Shown here piece by piece: positions 26,654 through 35,668 of a DNA stretch of 41,457 bases. The first letter of the stretch is position 1, and every line of letters starts with the position of its first letter. The DNA is from an uncultured Marinobacter sp. (lineage in GTDB: Bacteria > Pseudomonadota > Gammaproteobacteria > Pseudomonadales > Oleiphilaceae). The notes under the pieces were generated by a model. It was not told the origin of the DNA and ran no database searches. It saw only the letters and a program-made list of their open reading frames with translations. The stretch is taken from positions 1-41,457 of the forward strand of contig CAJXOQ010000010.1 of assembly GCA_913057975.1 (NCBI GenBank), read 5' to 3'. Both the position numbers and the translations under genes were made by a program.

Positions 26654-27766
26654 CTAGCGGTTCGACGTTGGATACCTCAGCATCTGTAGAATAAAGGTAC
26701 CAAGCAGTAAAAGCACTGTCATCACCAAGGTCAGGTCAAATTTAACCTCCAGAAAACTCATGAGCCCTTCGGCGCTGAGGCGTGGTGGAATCCAGCCAAG
26801 TTTGCTGAACAAAAGCTCCATGAGTACCGCGCTGCTTACCATCGTTACGAAAAAGACGATAAAGATGTAGATGGCGGCTTTCCAGCCAAAGAACTTCCTC
26901 CACAGATTCATGATCGGCACGGTGATCAGATCCGCGTAGATACAGGCGATCACCCCGGCGAACGACACCCCCGAGGCCCACAGGGCGGCGGCGAAGGGCA
27001 CGTTGCCAATCGAGCCTATGAAGCTTGCCACGCCTGCCAGCACACCCATGACGGCGTTCTCACCGATGCCGACCAACCCGGTTGGTTCCAGGAACAATGT
27101 GGTCCAAAACGCCGGCGGTACGAGCGCGACGATGAACCCCGCGATCAGGAAACCGAACAGAGCGCTCTTGTAAATTTTGCCCAGAGTATGGAAATAATTG
27201 TGGGCGATGCGTCGCCAGCCATCGGTTGTCGTCAATTGCTTGCGCCAGTCGCCCTTCGCCGTGACATTCCGGGTGAAGGCCACCGGCGCTGGGTCTTCCC
27301 GGAATTGTTCACGAAGGCGGGTGCGTGCCTCTTCAAATAGCTGCTCGGGCAAGGTCAGTCGTACCAATACGTACATGATGCTGATCAGTAGAAAGCCACC
27401 CAGCAGCTCGGCCACCAAAAACGGCCAGCCCAATATGGCATAGATCAGAATGCCCAACTCGATGACCAGGTTGGTTGAAGCAAAGCTGAAGGCGAACGAG
27501 GCCTCTGCGGAGGCGCCCTTTTTGAACAGCGTCTGTGTGATGCTCAGAGCCCCGAAAGTGCAGGCGGAACTGGCCACACCGGCGGCCGTGGCCTTCCCCG
27601 TGCTCAACAGGTCGCGACCGCCCAGAATGCCCGCCAGTCGCTCCTGATCAATCAGAGTCTCAATCAGGGCGGTTATCAGTACGCCCAGCAGGATCGGCCA
27701 CAGCGCCTTATAGAACAGGCCCAGACCAATCAATAAACCTTGCGTTAGTGAATCCAGTATAGACAT
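26654..27766 (-). CDS. COG0701 permease (SO_0444/ArsP-like metal efflux family)
   Basis: This 370-residue membrane protein has about ten spans in two halves. Each half has a conserved re-entrant-like element: VASSACTFGALSITQTLFKKG with Cys in the first, and GVASFIGSIGNVPFAAALWASG in the second. This is the DUF318 permease family, whose members include ArsP for organoarsenicals and the SO_0444 Cu/Zn efflux type. A hydrophilic loop of about 50 residues joins the halves. Together with the adjacent MerR regulator this suggests metal export; the ion is not determined. Confidence 0.82.
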   Translation of the reverse strand: MSILDSLTQGLLIGLGLFYKALWPILLGVLITALIETLIDQERLAGILGGRDLLSTGKATAAGVASSACTFGALSITQTLFKKGASAEASFAFSFASTNLVIELGILIYAILGWPFLVAELLGGFLLISIMYVLVRLTLPEQLFEEARTRLREQFREDPAPVAFTRNVTAKGDWRKQLTTTDGWRRIAHNYFHTLGKIYKSALFGFLIAGFIVALVPPAFWTTLFLEPTGLVGIGENAVMGVLAGVASFIGSIGNVPFAAALWASGVSFAGVIACIYADLITVPIMNLWRKFFGWKAAIYIFIVFFVTMVSSAVLMELLFSKLGWIPPRLSAEGLMSFLEVKFDLTLVMTVLLLLGTFILQMLRYPTSNR

Positions 27767-27805
27767 TGCTCCTCCCTGGTCGCTGTCGGAACAGTTGAAG
27801 TGCGT

Positions 27806-27833
27806 TGAATTTCAAATCAGTAGCTGAATTTCA
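27806..27833 (-). repeat. Direct repeat TGAATTTCA upstream of the permease
   Basis: Two exact 9-base copies begin at 27806 and 27825, 19 bases apart, 40 bases upstream of the permease start. The even spacing of about two helical turns is compatible with a regulator site. No dyad typical of MerR proteins is seen here. Confidence 0.35.
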
Positions 27834-27969
27834 CAAAAAATAGCTATCGGTGCGCTGCCACATGAGGTGTATAACAAGCCAGAATAGCCGCATGGAACAT
27901 GGCGCTAAAATCCTGGAGCCTGGAGTCCGCTCAAGGTCAATGCCCGATCTATGCCAGCGAGCTATTTAG

Positions 27970-29190
27970 TCAGCGCCGTATTTTTGCTTCGCCCGGCATT
28001 TCGGAACGAAACAACCGGATCGAACCCAGGGCGAGTATCAATTCAATCGCCGCAAACAGCGCCAATGCGGTCCCGAAGCCAAAGCGCAGAACTTCGCCGA
28101 AAATCAGGCTGCCCAGGCCAAAACCCACGAACAGGGTAAACACGTTCAAACCCATCGCCTGGCCGGGCCGTTTGCCGCCGAGCGAGGTGACGATGCCGGC
28201 AAACAACGGCTGTGTCGCGTCATAGCCCAGCGATAGCAGCATCGCGATGATCGGCGCGAGAATCACCGGAAAATCGAACAGCAGGCCCGCTGCGGCCAAC
28301 GCACTCAAGCCGAGCCCGATTGGCAACAATCGCGCGCGACCCCATCGGTCTGCAGCGCGGCCAATCAGCGGGCCAAACAACAAACCGGGCACCCCGTAGC
28401 CAAGCAATGCCAGACCGATGCCGACCGGCCCGAGACTGTAGCGTTGTTCAAGGTAAACACCCAGCCAGGTGAACACGCCGGAATGAAACATCGAGTTCAC
28501 AAAAACATAGCCATAGGTGCGCTGGCCGCGTGCGGTGCTCAAAAGGCCCAAATAGCCGCGCATCAGGTCACCGAGTGTGCCGCCTACCGGCTGCATTGCG
28601 CCGGCGATCAGGCGCCGATAGGGTAAAAGCAGGAGCAGAACTATCCCCCCGGTTGCGCCGACAGCCAGGAAAAGCCCTCGCCAGCCGATAATGGGCACCA
28701 ATATCGAGCCAAGCGGTGAGCCAAACGCCATACCGCCGGCCATAGCCGCAAATAACCAGCCTAGTGGCCGCCCGCGCTGCTCGTAAGGAAACAGCTGTCC
28801 GACAAGCACGAGCGCAAGCGGTACCACGCCGCTGGCCCCCAGTCCGGTCAGCACGCGCCATAGCGCCATCTGTTCGACGGATACGGCAGTGGCCGTGAGC
28901 GCTGTGAGGAGCGAGAACATCGCCAGGGACGCGAACATGACGCGCTGAACACCGAGCCGATCGGCCAGCAGGCCGAACACCAGGGTGGCGATGCCATAAG
29001 GAATCAAATACGCCGGCACTACAAAGCCCACGGTGTGTGCCGAAGTTGCGAATGCATCCGCGAGCGCCGGTATGATCGGCGCCACCATGTATGCCTGGAA
29101 AAAAATGAAGAATGTGGCGAGCGCGAGCATCCGCAGCAAACGCTCCCGTTCGTGATGAATGGTTACGCTCGCGAGGGAGTCATGTGACAT
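27970..29190 (-). CDS. MFS transporter, DHA1-like
   Basis: This 406-residue protein has twelve predicted spans. The family loop motif FGLLADRLGVQRVM and the antiporter-type helix 5 motif GMAFGSPLGSILVP are present, as in drug:proton antiporters. The frame runs further upstream to 29268, but the ATG at 29190 (MSHDSLASVT) has AAGGAAA six bases before it and avoids overlap with the DUF4396 gene. The substrate is unknown; it follows the DUF4396 gene by about 50 bases and is probably co-transcribed. Confidence 0.85.
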   Translation of the reverse strand: MSHDSLASVTIHHERERLLRMLALATFFIFFQAYMVAPIIPALADAFATSAHTVGFVVPAYLIPYGIATLVFGLLADRLGVQRVMFASLAMFSLLTALTATAVSVEQMALWRVLTGLGASGVVPLALVLVGQLFPYEQRGRPLGWLFAAMAGGMAFGSPLGSILVPIIGWRGLFLAVGATGGIVLLLLLPYRRLIAGAMQPVGGTLGDLMRGYLGLLSTARGQRTYGYVFVNSMFHSGVFTWLGVYLEQRYSLGPVGIGLALLGYGVPGLLFGPLIGRAADRWGRARLLPIGLGLSALAAAGLLFDFPVILAPIIAMLLSLGYDATQPLFAGIVTSLGGKRPGQAMGLNVFTLFVGFGLGSLIFGEVLRFGFGTALALFAAIELILALGSIRLFRSEMPGEAKIRR

Positions 29191-29239
29191 GTAATTTCCT
29201 TTGAGAGTTCGATTGACGCTAGCGGACCAGGCCGGAAAC

Positions 29240-29929
29240 CTATACCGACTCCGCCGGCGTCGTGACACCTCGCCCGAGCAGCCAGCGCACCATCGGGTAG
29301 GCGGTCATGAAACCCAGAAGCAACCCACCCCACATGACGAACCAGAACGCGATGGTGGTGGGCGGATAGCCCAGCACAAAGGCCACAATCAGCATCGTGA
29401 CACCCATGCCGATATCGAACGCAATGATCGCTAGCGCGGATATTTTCAGCGCCACCCGCAGCCGCAGGCCAGCCGAACGGATCTGGCCCATCCGCGTCAG
29501 CGACCGGTATTCGAAGGCAATCAGCAACGGCAGTGCGAACGCGGCGATAAGCAGAATCATCGGCCAAACGCCTTTGCCAGCGATCGTGATTCCGGTACCC
29601 ACCACGATCGGCACGGCGATCAGATGGCCGATGAACGATGCCGCGCCTCCGGGGATGGTTTCCAGGGCGGCCATCACGGCCAAGCCCTGGTCGGGCGCGG
29701 CGCCATGACGGTTTTGCCATCGCGCCGTGGCCGGGCGGCCCCAACGGTAATAGGCGACAAGCGCCAGCGGACCGGCGTAGATCGCAGTAATGGGCCACAC
29801 CGCTTCCCAGCTGGTCATCGGCTGCCGGTAGCCGCCAAGATAAATGTCGGCGAGAATTATCAGCGCGCATAGCAACCCGATGCCGGTAACCGACCAGGCG
29901 AGTATCGTCAACCATAGGGGTATCATCAC
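29240..29929 (-). CDS. DUF4396 membrane protein
   Basis: This 229-residue membrane protein has about seven predicted spans. It shows the features I associate with DUF4396: an IYAGPLALVAYYRWGR segment, a loop ending at Gln-Gly-Leu, GGAASFIGHLIAVP with a His in the membrane, FDIGMGVTMLI and a C-terminal FWFVMWGGLLLGF. No function is established for the family. It sits between an exported protein and an MFS pump in a unit beside metal genes. A 250-codon frame in another phase over the same bases is a high-GC shadow. Confidence 0.75.
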   Translation of the reverse strand: MMIPLWLTILAWSVTGIGLLCALIILADIYLGGYRQPMTSWEAVWPITAIYAGPLALVAYYRWGRPATARWQNRHGAAPDQGLAVMAALETIPGGAASFIGHLIAVPIVVGTGITIAGKGVWPMILLIAAFALPLLIAFEYRSLTRMGQIRSAGLRLRVALKISALAIIAFDIGMGVTMLIVAFVLGYPPTTIAFWFVMWGGLLLGFMTAYPMVRWLLGRGVTTPAESV

Positions 29930-30018
29930 TGGAATCTCCTTTGTAACCGGTTCATTTGCCCAATTTGAGATGGTTCGCAGCCGCGACTGTCCATGCCGCG
30001 CTAGCGTTCATATCAAGG

Positions 30019-30597
30019 TCATTGGCCCGATGGCTGGGGGATTGCGCCCATCGACAGCCCACCAACCGGTATGATCAGATGTGCGTACGGGGTATTCGCC
30101 TTCATGACCCAGGGCGCTCCACTTTGCGGCGCAGTGGGAAATTGCTTTAGATCGGTCGGGTCGGGAACGATCACCATGACGTGCGGGGGCATCTGCATGC
30201 CGGTGTCTGTCGTCATGCCATGCAGCATGTAGGTGAGGCCGATACGATCAACCTGTGGTGTTTTACCCTGGAAGCGGGCTTTGAAATAGGCTCGGGACTG
30301 CGAATCCAGACAGGTTGGTGTGTCACCGGCCAGGCCTGCGAAGCGGCACACCCACTCGCCGCTGCCCTGTTGTAGAACCTTGCCCGCCCGGGAAAGCACG
30401 GTGGCATGTTTGGTAACCGATTCGGGGCCGGCGCTTAAAAGCGTCTGGATGACGGCTTCATCCGAATCTGCCTTGGGCTTTTTTTTGGGCTGGTCAGCCT
30501 CGTTCTGATTGGCAAGCGCGGGGGCTACAAGGCCCAGTCCTGAAAAGATGGCCACGGCAGCCACCAATAAACTTTGGTTTACAATATTGCGTTTCAT
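30019..30597 (-). CDS. Exported protein of unknown function
   Basis: The product has 192 residues. A signal peptide ends at APALA-NQ near residue 30, followed by a lysine-rich linker (QPKKKPKADSDE) and a domain with two cysteines about 14 residues apart in EWVCRFAGLAGDTPTCLDSQ, possibly a disulfide. It also has several Met and His residues. I do not recognise the family. AGGAGAGG lies just before the chosen ATG at 30597. It is probably the first gene of the unit with the DUF4396 and MFS genes, since all face the same way, and the DUF4396 gene starts 89 bases beyond its stop. Confidence 0.7.
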   Translation of the reverse strand: MKRNIVNQSLLVAAVAIFSGLGLVAPALANQNEADQPKKKPKADSDEAVIQTLLSAGPESVTKHATVLSRAGKVLQQGSGEWVCRFAGLAGDTPTCLDSQSRAYFKARFQGKTPQVDRIGLTYMLHGMTTDTGMQMPPHVMVIVPDPTDLKQFPTAPQSGAPWVMKANTPYAHLIIPVGGLSMGAIPQPSGQ

Positions 30598-30637
30598 AGC
30601 GCCTCTCCTGACCTGATCCGGACGGATCCTTTGCTGG

Positions 30638-30874
30638 TTGGATATCAACAATGTCACAGAAGCGTATTACTTGGAGCCAGCTCCAGGTCAAGCCTTTGTT
30701 TATTCGCGGGAACAGCAGGCCGTATTCACCGGCGATGTGTTGTTGATCCGCGGCAGCGGCCGGACTGACTTTCAGGGCGGCGACCCGCACAAAAGTTACG
30801 ATTCGATCGTCAACAAACTGTTCCGTTTGCCTGACTAGACGCTGGTATATCCGGCCCATGAAAAACAACCGTGA
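30638..30874 (+). pseudogene. Remnant of a persulfide-dioxygenase-like (ETHE1/Blh) metallo-beta-lactamase protein
   Basis: The frame shows VFTGDVLLIRGSGRTDFQGGD, then KLFRLPD, a TAG stop at 30836-30838, and then TLVYPAHEK before a TGA. In intact ETHE1-type proteins the same run reads LPD-Asp-TLVYPGH, so an Asp codon has become a stop. The N-terminal metal-binding half (the HxHxDH and HTPGHT motifs) is missing. It lies antisense to the upstream region of the exported-protein gene and is best read as a decayed fragment. Confidence 0.75.
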
Positions 30875-30917
30875 CACGGGCCCGCCCCAAGGCGGGCTGC
30901 ATTAGAGGAGAATTTAA

Positions 30918-31052
30918 ATGGATATCAAACAGCTTGATCAGAACTACAGCGTGACGGCGCAACCTGCCATTGCTGACATCGAAGAACTGGCAAGCGCGCC
31001 GTTCACTTATGGGCCCTTGCCAATGCAACTTTCTACCCTATCCCGGACCTGA
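30918..31052 (+). pseudogene. 5' remnant of a DUF442 (TIGR01244-type) gene
   Basis: A good ribosome site (AGGAG) precedes ATG at 30918. The first 27 residues, starting MDIKQLDQNYSVTAQ, resemble the start of DUF442 phosphatase-like proteins that are commonly fused or linked to ETHE1-like enzymes. After about residue 27 the match stops and the frame ends at 31052. In other phases further open stretches follow to 31237 with no family I recognise. The gene has been cut off by a deletion or rearrangement. Confidence 0.6.
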
Positions 31053-31232
31053 TCGGTAAAGCCGGGGCTGCAGGTTTTGATCTGGAACCCATGCGAAACA
31101 GTCTCGAAACCCTCAGGAATCGCAGTGATCGGCAATGACGACAAATACGCCGGGGATACGGGCACATGGCAGTTGATCTACTTTTTCTGTGCGGATAGCA
31201 ACGCCCACAATACTTTCATGGTGAATCCCCTT
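31053..31232. other. Decayed stretch beyond cusC with a 13-codon frame
   Basis: On the minus strand, a 13-residue frame starting MKVLWALLS at 31219 ends in TAG at 31178. GAAGGGGAT precedes its ATG, just after the cusC stop. It looks like the beginning of a lost fifth gene of the cus operon. The remainder holds broken frames on both strands. Confidence 0.4.
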
Positions 31233-32465
31233 CTAGTTTGAAAGGCCGGTGGCTTGCGTTGTTTGCAAGGCTTCGTATCGCGCCCTGGCACTGAACAGGT
31301 CGCGGATGACCGTTTCCCGGGTGAGTTTTACGCCAGTAAGCTTCCGTGCACTGTCTATGGCATCTTCCAGTGCACCGGTACCGCTGGCCAATTCATTCAG
31401 GCTGGCTTCCCAGTGAGCGCGTTGATTCGGAAGATGGCGTTCGTCAAGGATTTCAAGGCGGCTGTAGCCTGCCTGAATGGCTGCCTTTACGTCGCCGATT
31501 GACGCTCGCAGATCGCGATGGGCCTGAGTGGTCTGCCACTGTCGTTGGGATACTTCCGCAGTCGCCCTGCGAACGGCACTGTTCTGTCGCTGTCCCGTAA
31601 ACGGAATCTGAATCCCAACGCCTACCGTCCAGCGCTTTTTTTCGTCAGCCAACAAGCTATTGTAGCCCGCATTGGCCGTAAACACGGGCCTTCGGTTGGC
31701 TTCCGCGACGTCCAGTCGGGCCCGGGCCTCCGCGGTCCGCGCCTCTGCGGCCTGAACCAACGGGTGCTCGGTTCCGGTCAGGGTGTCCGCTGCCATTGGC
31801 ATACGAGGAGGCAGGGATAGCATCAATTCGGAGGGTTGCGGACGGCGCCCCAATAATGGGATCAGGTTGGCGGAGAGCTTGGCCTGGTCCGCCCGCAGCT
31901 CAACCAGTTGCGCGTCCAGCGTATCCAGTTCCGTCTCTACCCTGAACAACTCACTCTGTGTGGCCTCGCCGTATTCCAGTCGTTGCCGGGTAATCTCGGC
32001 TAGCTGTTCCACCAGCGCACGAGTCTCGTAGTGCAACTCGATGGCCCGGTGCGAATACCACAAACGGGCATAGGCCTCCTTGACCGAGGCCGTCAGTTTT
32101 CTGGTCTGCCAGAGGGTGTCCTGGGTTGCGGCACGCACACCCGCCTCCTCGGCTCCGCGGGACGCGGATAACTGGTCCGGCCAGGGCAGCTTCTGACTGA
32201 CCTCAAACCGGTGCCCGACCACATTAGGGCCCTCCAGAGTTTCGGGTGCAATACCGTACTTTACGACAGGATCCGCCCAGGCATCCGAGCCTTCCACTTC
32301 GGCCCTTGCTGCCTCGATGGCGGCTCGCTGCGCACTCAGGGTGGCGTTGCTATCCAGGGCCTCCGCAATCCACTGGTCCACCGTTTCCAGCGATTCAGCC
32401 ATTGCGGGGGCAGAAAGGGAAACGAATACCGCCAGAACGGCGTAAATTCCACTGCGTCGAATCAT
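31233..32465 (-). CDS. cusC: Outer-membrane efflux protein of the cus system
   Basis: This 410-residue TolC-family protein has a signal peptide ending APAMA-ES around residue 23 and long coiled-coil helices rich in Ala/Arg/Glu (TLSAQRAAIEAARAEVE, LVQAAEARTAEARARLDVAEA). It also has the family turn RLEYGEATQSELFRVETEL. Two tandem efflux repeats are visible. It forms the outer-membrane duct for CusA/CusB. It lacks the N-terminal lipobox of E. coli CusC. Its start overlaps the cusA stop by four bases. Confidence 0.9.
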   Translation of the reverse strand: MIRRSGIYAVLAVFVSLSAPAMAESLETVDQWIAEALDSNATLSAQRAAIEAARAEVEGSDAWADPVVKYGIAPETLEGPNVVGHRFEVSQKLPWPDQLSASRGAEEAGVRAATQDTLWQTRKLTASVKEAYARLWYSHRAIELHYETRALVEQLAEITRQRLEYGEATQSELFRVETELDTLDAQLVELRADQAKLSANLIPLLGRRPQPSELMLSLPPRMPMAADTLTGTEHPLVQAAEARTAEARARLDVAEANRRPVFTANAGYNSLLADEKKRWTVGVGIQIPFTGQRQNSAVRRATAEVSQRQWQTTQAHRDLRASIGDVKAAIQAGYSRLEILDERHLPNQRAHWEASLNELASGTGALEDAIDSARKLTGVKLTRETVIRDLFSARARYEALQTTQATGLSN

Positions 32466-35400
32466 TGGTTCGCTCCTTTTTGGGCGAGCTTCTTCAACCG
32501 CGCACGCTGCCAGAGGTAGAAAATCACCGGAATCAGCAGCAGCGTCAGCACTAGAGTAGTAACCATGCCGCCAATCATCGGCCCGGCGATCCGCTGCATC
32601 ACTTCCGAACCAGTGCCGCCGCCCAGCATGATGGGTACAAGGCCAGCCACGATGGCGGCAAAGGTCATCATGATCGGGCGCACCCGCTGCGCAGCCCCGT
32701 GGCTGATCGCCTGGCGCAGGGCATCCGCCGACAGTTTCCCGGGCTGATGATCGACGGCCTCCAGGGCGTTGTGCAGGGACTGGTTGAGGTACACCAGCAT
32801 CAGCACACCGATTTCCACGGCGACTCCGGCCAGGGCGATAAAACCAACGGCAACAGCCACGGACAGATTGTAGCCCAGCAGGTACATCAGCCAGATGCCG
32901 CCAATCATACCGAACGGCAGGGTGCCCATTATAATACCCACCTCGGTCATGTTGCGGAAATTCAGGTACAGCAGGATCACGATAATCGCCAGCGTCAGCG
33001 GTACCACCAGTGTCAGGCGCTCCTTGGCACGCTGCATGTACTCATACTGGCCGGACCAGGTCAGGGAGTAGCCGGCAGGCAGGTCCACCTGCTCCCGCAC
33101 CACCGACTGAGCCTCTTTGACCCAACTACCAAGATCCCGGCCTGCAATGTCCACCAGGGTCCAGCCATTGAGGCGGGCATTTTCCGATTTGATCATGGGC
33201 GGCCCCCTGTCGACCCGGATATCCGCCACGTCGGCCAGCGCGATACGCTGTCCACCGGGCGTCACTATGGGCAGTAAGCGCATCTGCTCCACCGAATCCC
33301 GGTAGCCCTGGGGATAACGCAGATTGATGGGATAGCGCTCCAGGCCCTCCACCGTACTGGCCACGTTCATGCCGCCAATCGCAGTGCGTACCACGGATTG
33401 AATATCTGCGATATTCAATCCGAAACGGGCGGCAGCCTCCCGCTGGATATCCACCTTGATGTAACGTCCGCCGGCCACCCTCTCGGAAAACGCAGAGGCT
33501 GTGCCCGGTATGTCAGTCAACACCCGCTCTAGCTTTTCCCCTATGCCCTGGATCACTTTCAGGTCCGGGCCGGCCACCTTGATGCCCACCGGGGTCTTGA
33601 TGCCCGTTGAGAGCATGTCAATACGGGTTTTGATCGGCATGACCCAGGCGTTAGTGAGACCGGGAAGCCTGACGGTCCTGTCCAGCTCGCGGCGCAGGGA
33701 TTCCGGCGTTACGCCGGGGCGCCACTGGTCCCGGGGTTTAAACTGGATAAAGGTTTCAATCATGGTCAGCGGGGCCGGATCGGTGGCCGTGTCAGCGCGG
33801 CCGATTTTGCCGAACACAGTTTTAACCTCTGGAATACTGGCAATCAGCTTATCGGTCTGTTGCAGGATCTGCCGGGCCTTGCCAATGGAGATGCCGGGAT
33901 AGGTGGTGGGCATGTACATCAGGTCCCCCTCATCCAGGGGGGGCATGAACTCACTGCCCAGCTTGTTGGCGGGCCAGAAGCCGATGATCAGCACAATCAG
34001 GCCACCGGCAAGCATCAGGGCGGGCCGCCGCAAAGCCCAGTCAATGGCTGGGCTGTACAGGAAGATCAGCAGCCGGTTAATGGGATTGCGGTGCTCCGGC
34101 AATACCTTGCCACGAATGAAGTAGCCCATCAGCACCGGTACCAGTGTAATGGCAAGCCCGGCAGCCGCAGCCATGGCATAGGTTTTGGTGAACGCCAGGG
34201 GTGCGAAGAGCTTGCCCTCCTGAGCCTCCAGCGTGAACACCGGCAGAAAGCTCACGGTGATGATCATCAACGAGAAAAACAGCGCGGGCCCCACTTCACC
34301 GGCGGCCCTATACATCACGGCCCATCGGTTTTCCGGTGTCAACGGGGTCCGCTCCATGTGTTTATGGACATTTTCAATCATCACAATGGCACCGTCGACC
34401 ATCGCACCGATGGCGATGGCAATGCCGCCGAGGGACATAATGTTGGCGTTGATACCCTGAGCGTGCATCACCACGAACGCAGCAAGAATGCCCACCGGCA
34501 GGCTCACGATCACCACCAGGGAAGAGCGCAGGTGAAACAGGAATACCGCGCAGATCAGGATCACCACCAGAAACTCTTTCAGCAGCTTGCTGTAGAGATT
34601 GTCCACCGCATTGTTGATCAGTGTGGAACGATCATAGGTGGGCACCATTTCAACGCCATCCGGCAGGCTGCCCTTGATCTCCTCCAGGCGTTGTTTAACA
34701 CCCTCGATGGTAGCCAGAGCGTTTTCGCCAAAACGCATCACCACGATACCGCCGGCCACTTCGCCTTCTCCATTCAGTTCAGCGATACCCCGGCGCATTT
34801 GTGGCCCCAGCCGGATATCCGCCACATCCTTGAGCAACAAGGGCTTGCCATTATCGTTGACACCCAGCGGCACCTGGCGCAGGTCGTCCTCGTTCTGCAG
34901 GTAACCGGTGACCCGCACCATGTATTCCGCCTCGGCCATTTCCACGACGGATGCCCCGGTTTCCTGGTTGGCGCTGTTGATGGCGGCATGAATACGCTGC
35001 AGCGTGATGTTATGGGCGCGCAGCCGGTCCGGGTCCACCACCACCTGATACTGCTTGACCATGCCGCCAACACTGGCGACCTCGGATACCCCGGACACGG
35101 TTTGCAGTTCAAACTTCAGGAACCAGTCCTGAATGGCCCGAAGCTCCGAAAGGTCATGCTGGCCGGTGCGGTCCACCAGGGCGTAGGAGTATACCCAGCC
35201 AACGCCGGTGGCATCCGGCCCCAGCTCTGGTTTGGCGGCATCGGGCAATTGCCCGGCTACCTGGCTCAGGTATTCCAGTACCCGGGAACGAGCCCAGTAC
35301 AGGTCGGTGTCGTCATCGAAGATCACATACACATAGGAGTCGCCAAAGAAGGAATACCCCCGAACCGTTTTGGCGCCCGGCACCGACAGCATGGCGGTGG

Positions 35401-35608
35401 TGAGCGGGTAGGTCACCTGGTCTTCCACCACCTGGGGCGCCTGGCCAGGATACGGGGTCTTGACGATCACCTGTACATCCGACAGGTCCGGTATGGCGTC
35501 AATGGGCGTTTCCCTGACGGAATAGAATCCCCACCCAATCAGTATGAGGGTGGCGAGCAATACAAAAAATCGGTTATGAAGCGACCACTGGATAATGCGG
35601 TTAATCAT
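32462..35608 (-). CDS. cusA: Heavy-metal RND pump, copper/silver type
   Basis: This 1048-residue inner-membrane pump of the HME-RND class has twelve spans and two large periplasmic loops. The first loop begins YPGQAPQVVEDQVTYPL. The proton-relay acidic residue is in the fourth helix (AIAIGAMVDGAIVMIENVHK). The segment TRIDMLSTGIKTPVGIKV, with its Met, matches the Met-lined Cu(I)/Ag(I) path of CusA rather than the Zn/Co/Cd CzcA form. It takes ions from the periplasm or cytoplasm and expels them through CusC. It follows cusF after a 60-base gap with a stem-loop. Confidence 0.94.
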   Translation of the reverse strand: MINRIIQWSLHNRFFVLLATLILIGWGFYSVRETPIDAIPDLSDVQVIVKTPYPGQAPQVVEDQVTYPLTTAMLSVPGAKTVRGYSFFGDSYVYVIFDDDTDLYWARSRVLEYLSQVAGQLPDAAKPELGPDATGVGWVYSYALVDRTGQHDLSELRAIQDWFLKFELQTVSGVSEVASVGGMVKQYQVVVDPDRLRAHNITLQRIHAAINSANQETGASVVEMAEAEYMVRVTGYLQNEDDLRQVPLGVNDNGKPLLLKDVADIRLGPQMRRGIAELNGEGEVAGGIVVMRFGENALATIEGVKQRLEEIKGSLPDGVEMVPTYDRSTLINNAVDNLYSKLLKEFLVVILICAVFLFHLRSSLVVIVSLPVGILAAFVVMHAQGINANIMSLGGIAIAIGAMVDGAIVMIENVHKHMERTPLTPENRWAVMYRAAGEVGPALFFSLMIITVSFLPVFTLEAQEGKLFAPLAFTKTYAMAAAAGLAITLVPVLMGYFIRGKVLPEHRNPINRLLIFLYSPAIDWALRRPALMLAGGLIVLIIGFWPANKLGSEFMPPLDEGDLMYMPTTYPGISIGKARQILQQTDKLIASIPEVKTVFGKIGRADTATDPAPLTMIETFIQFKPRDQWRPGVTPESLRRELDRTVRLPGLTNAWVMPIKTRIDMLSTGIKTPVGIKVAGPDLKVIQGIGEKLERVLTDIPGTASAFSERVAGGRYIKVDIQREAAARFGLNIADIQSVVRTAIGGMNVASTVEGLERYPINLRYPQGYRDSVEQMRLLPIVTPGGQRIALADVADIRVDRGPPMIKSENARLNGWTLVDIAGRDLGSWVKEAQSVVREQVDLPAGYSLTWSGQYEYMQRAKERLTLVVPLTLAIIVILLYLNFRNMTEVGIIMGTLPFGMIGGIWLMYLLGYNLSVAVAVGFIALAGVAVEIGVLMLVYLNQSLHNALEAVDHQPGKLSADALRQAISHGAAQRVRPIMMTFAAIVAGLVPIMLGGGTGSEVMQRIAGPMIGGMVTTLVLTLLLIPVIFYLWQRARLKKLAQKGANQ

Positions 35609-35632
35609 GAGCTGAGTCCGGTCTGGTGATGG

Positions 35633-35661
35633 CCGGGGGCAGCCCGATGGCGCACCCCCGG
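35633..35661 (-). other. Stem-loop in the cusF-cusA gap
   Basis: CCGGGGG (35633-35639) pairs with CCCCCGG (35655-35661) across a 15-base loop that itself has GC pairs. There is no T run, so it is not a plain terminator. It may stabilise the cusBF message or dampen cusA expression. Confidence 0.5.
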
Positions 35662-35668
35662 GCTATCA

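Noticed and set aside
29163..29915. A 250-codon minus-strand frame overlapping the DUF4396 gene
   Set aside because: It is in another phase, rich in Arg and Gly, without membrane or domain pattern; the DUF4396 frame is the coherent one.
33860..35629. A 589-codon plus-strand open frame opposite cusA
   Set aside because: It is fully antisense to a clear RND pump gene, very rich in His and Gln as shadows of high-GC genes are, and has no family resemblance.
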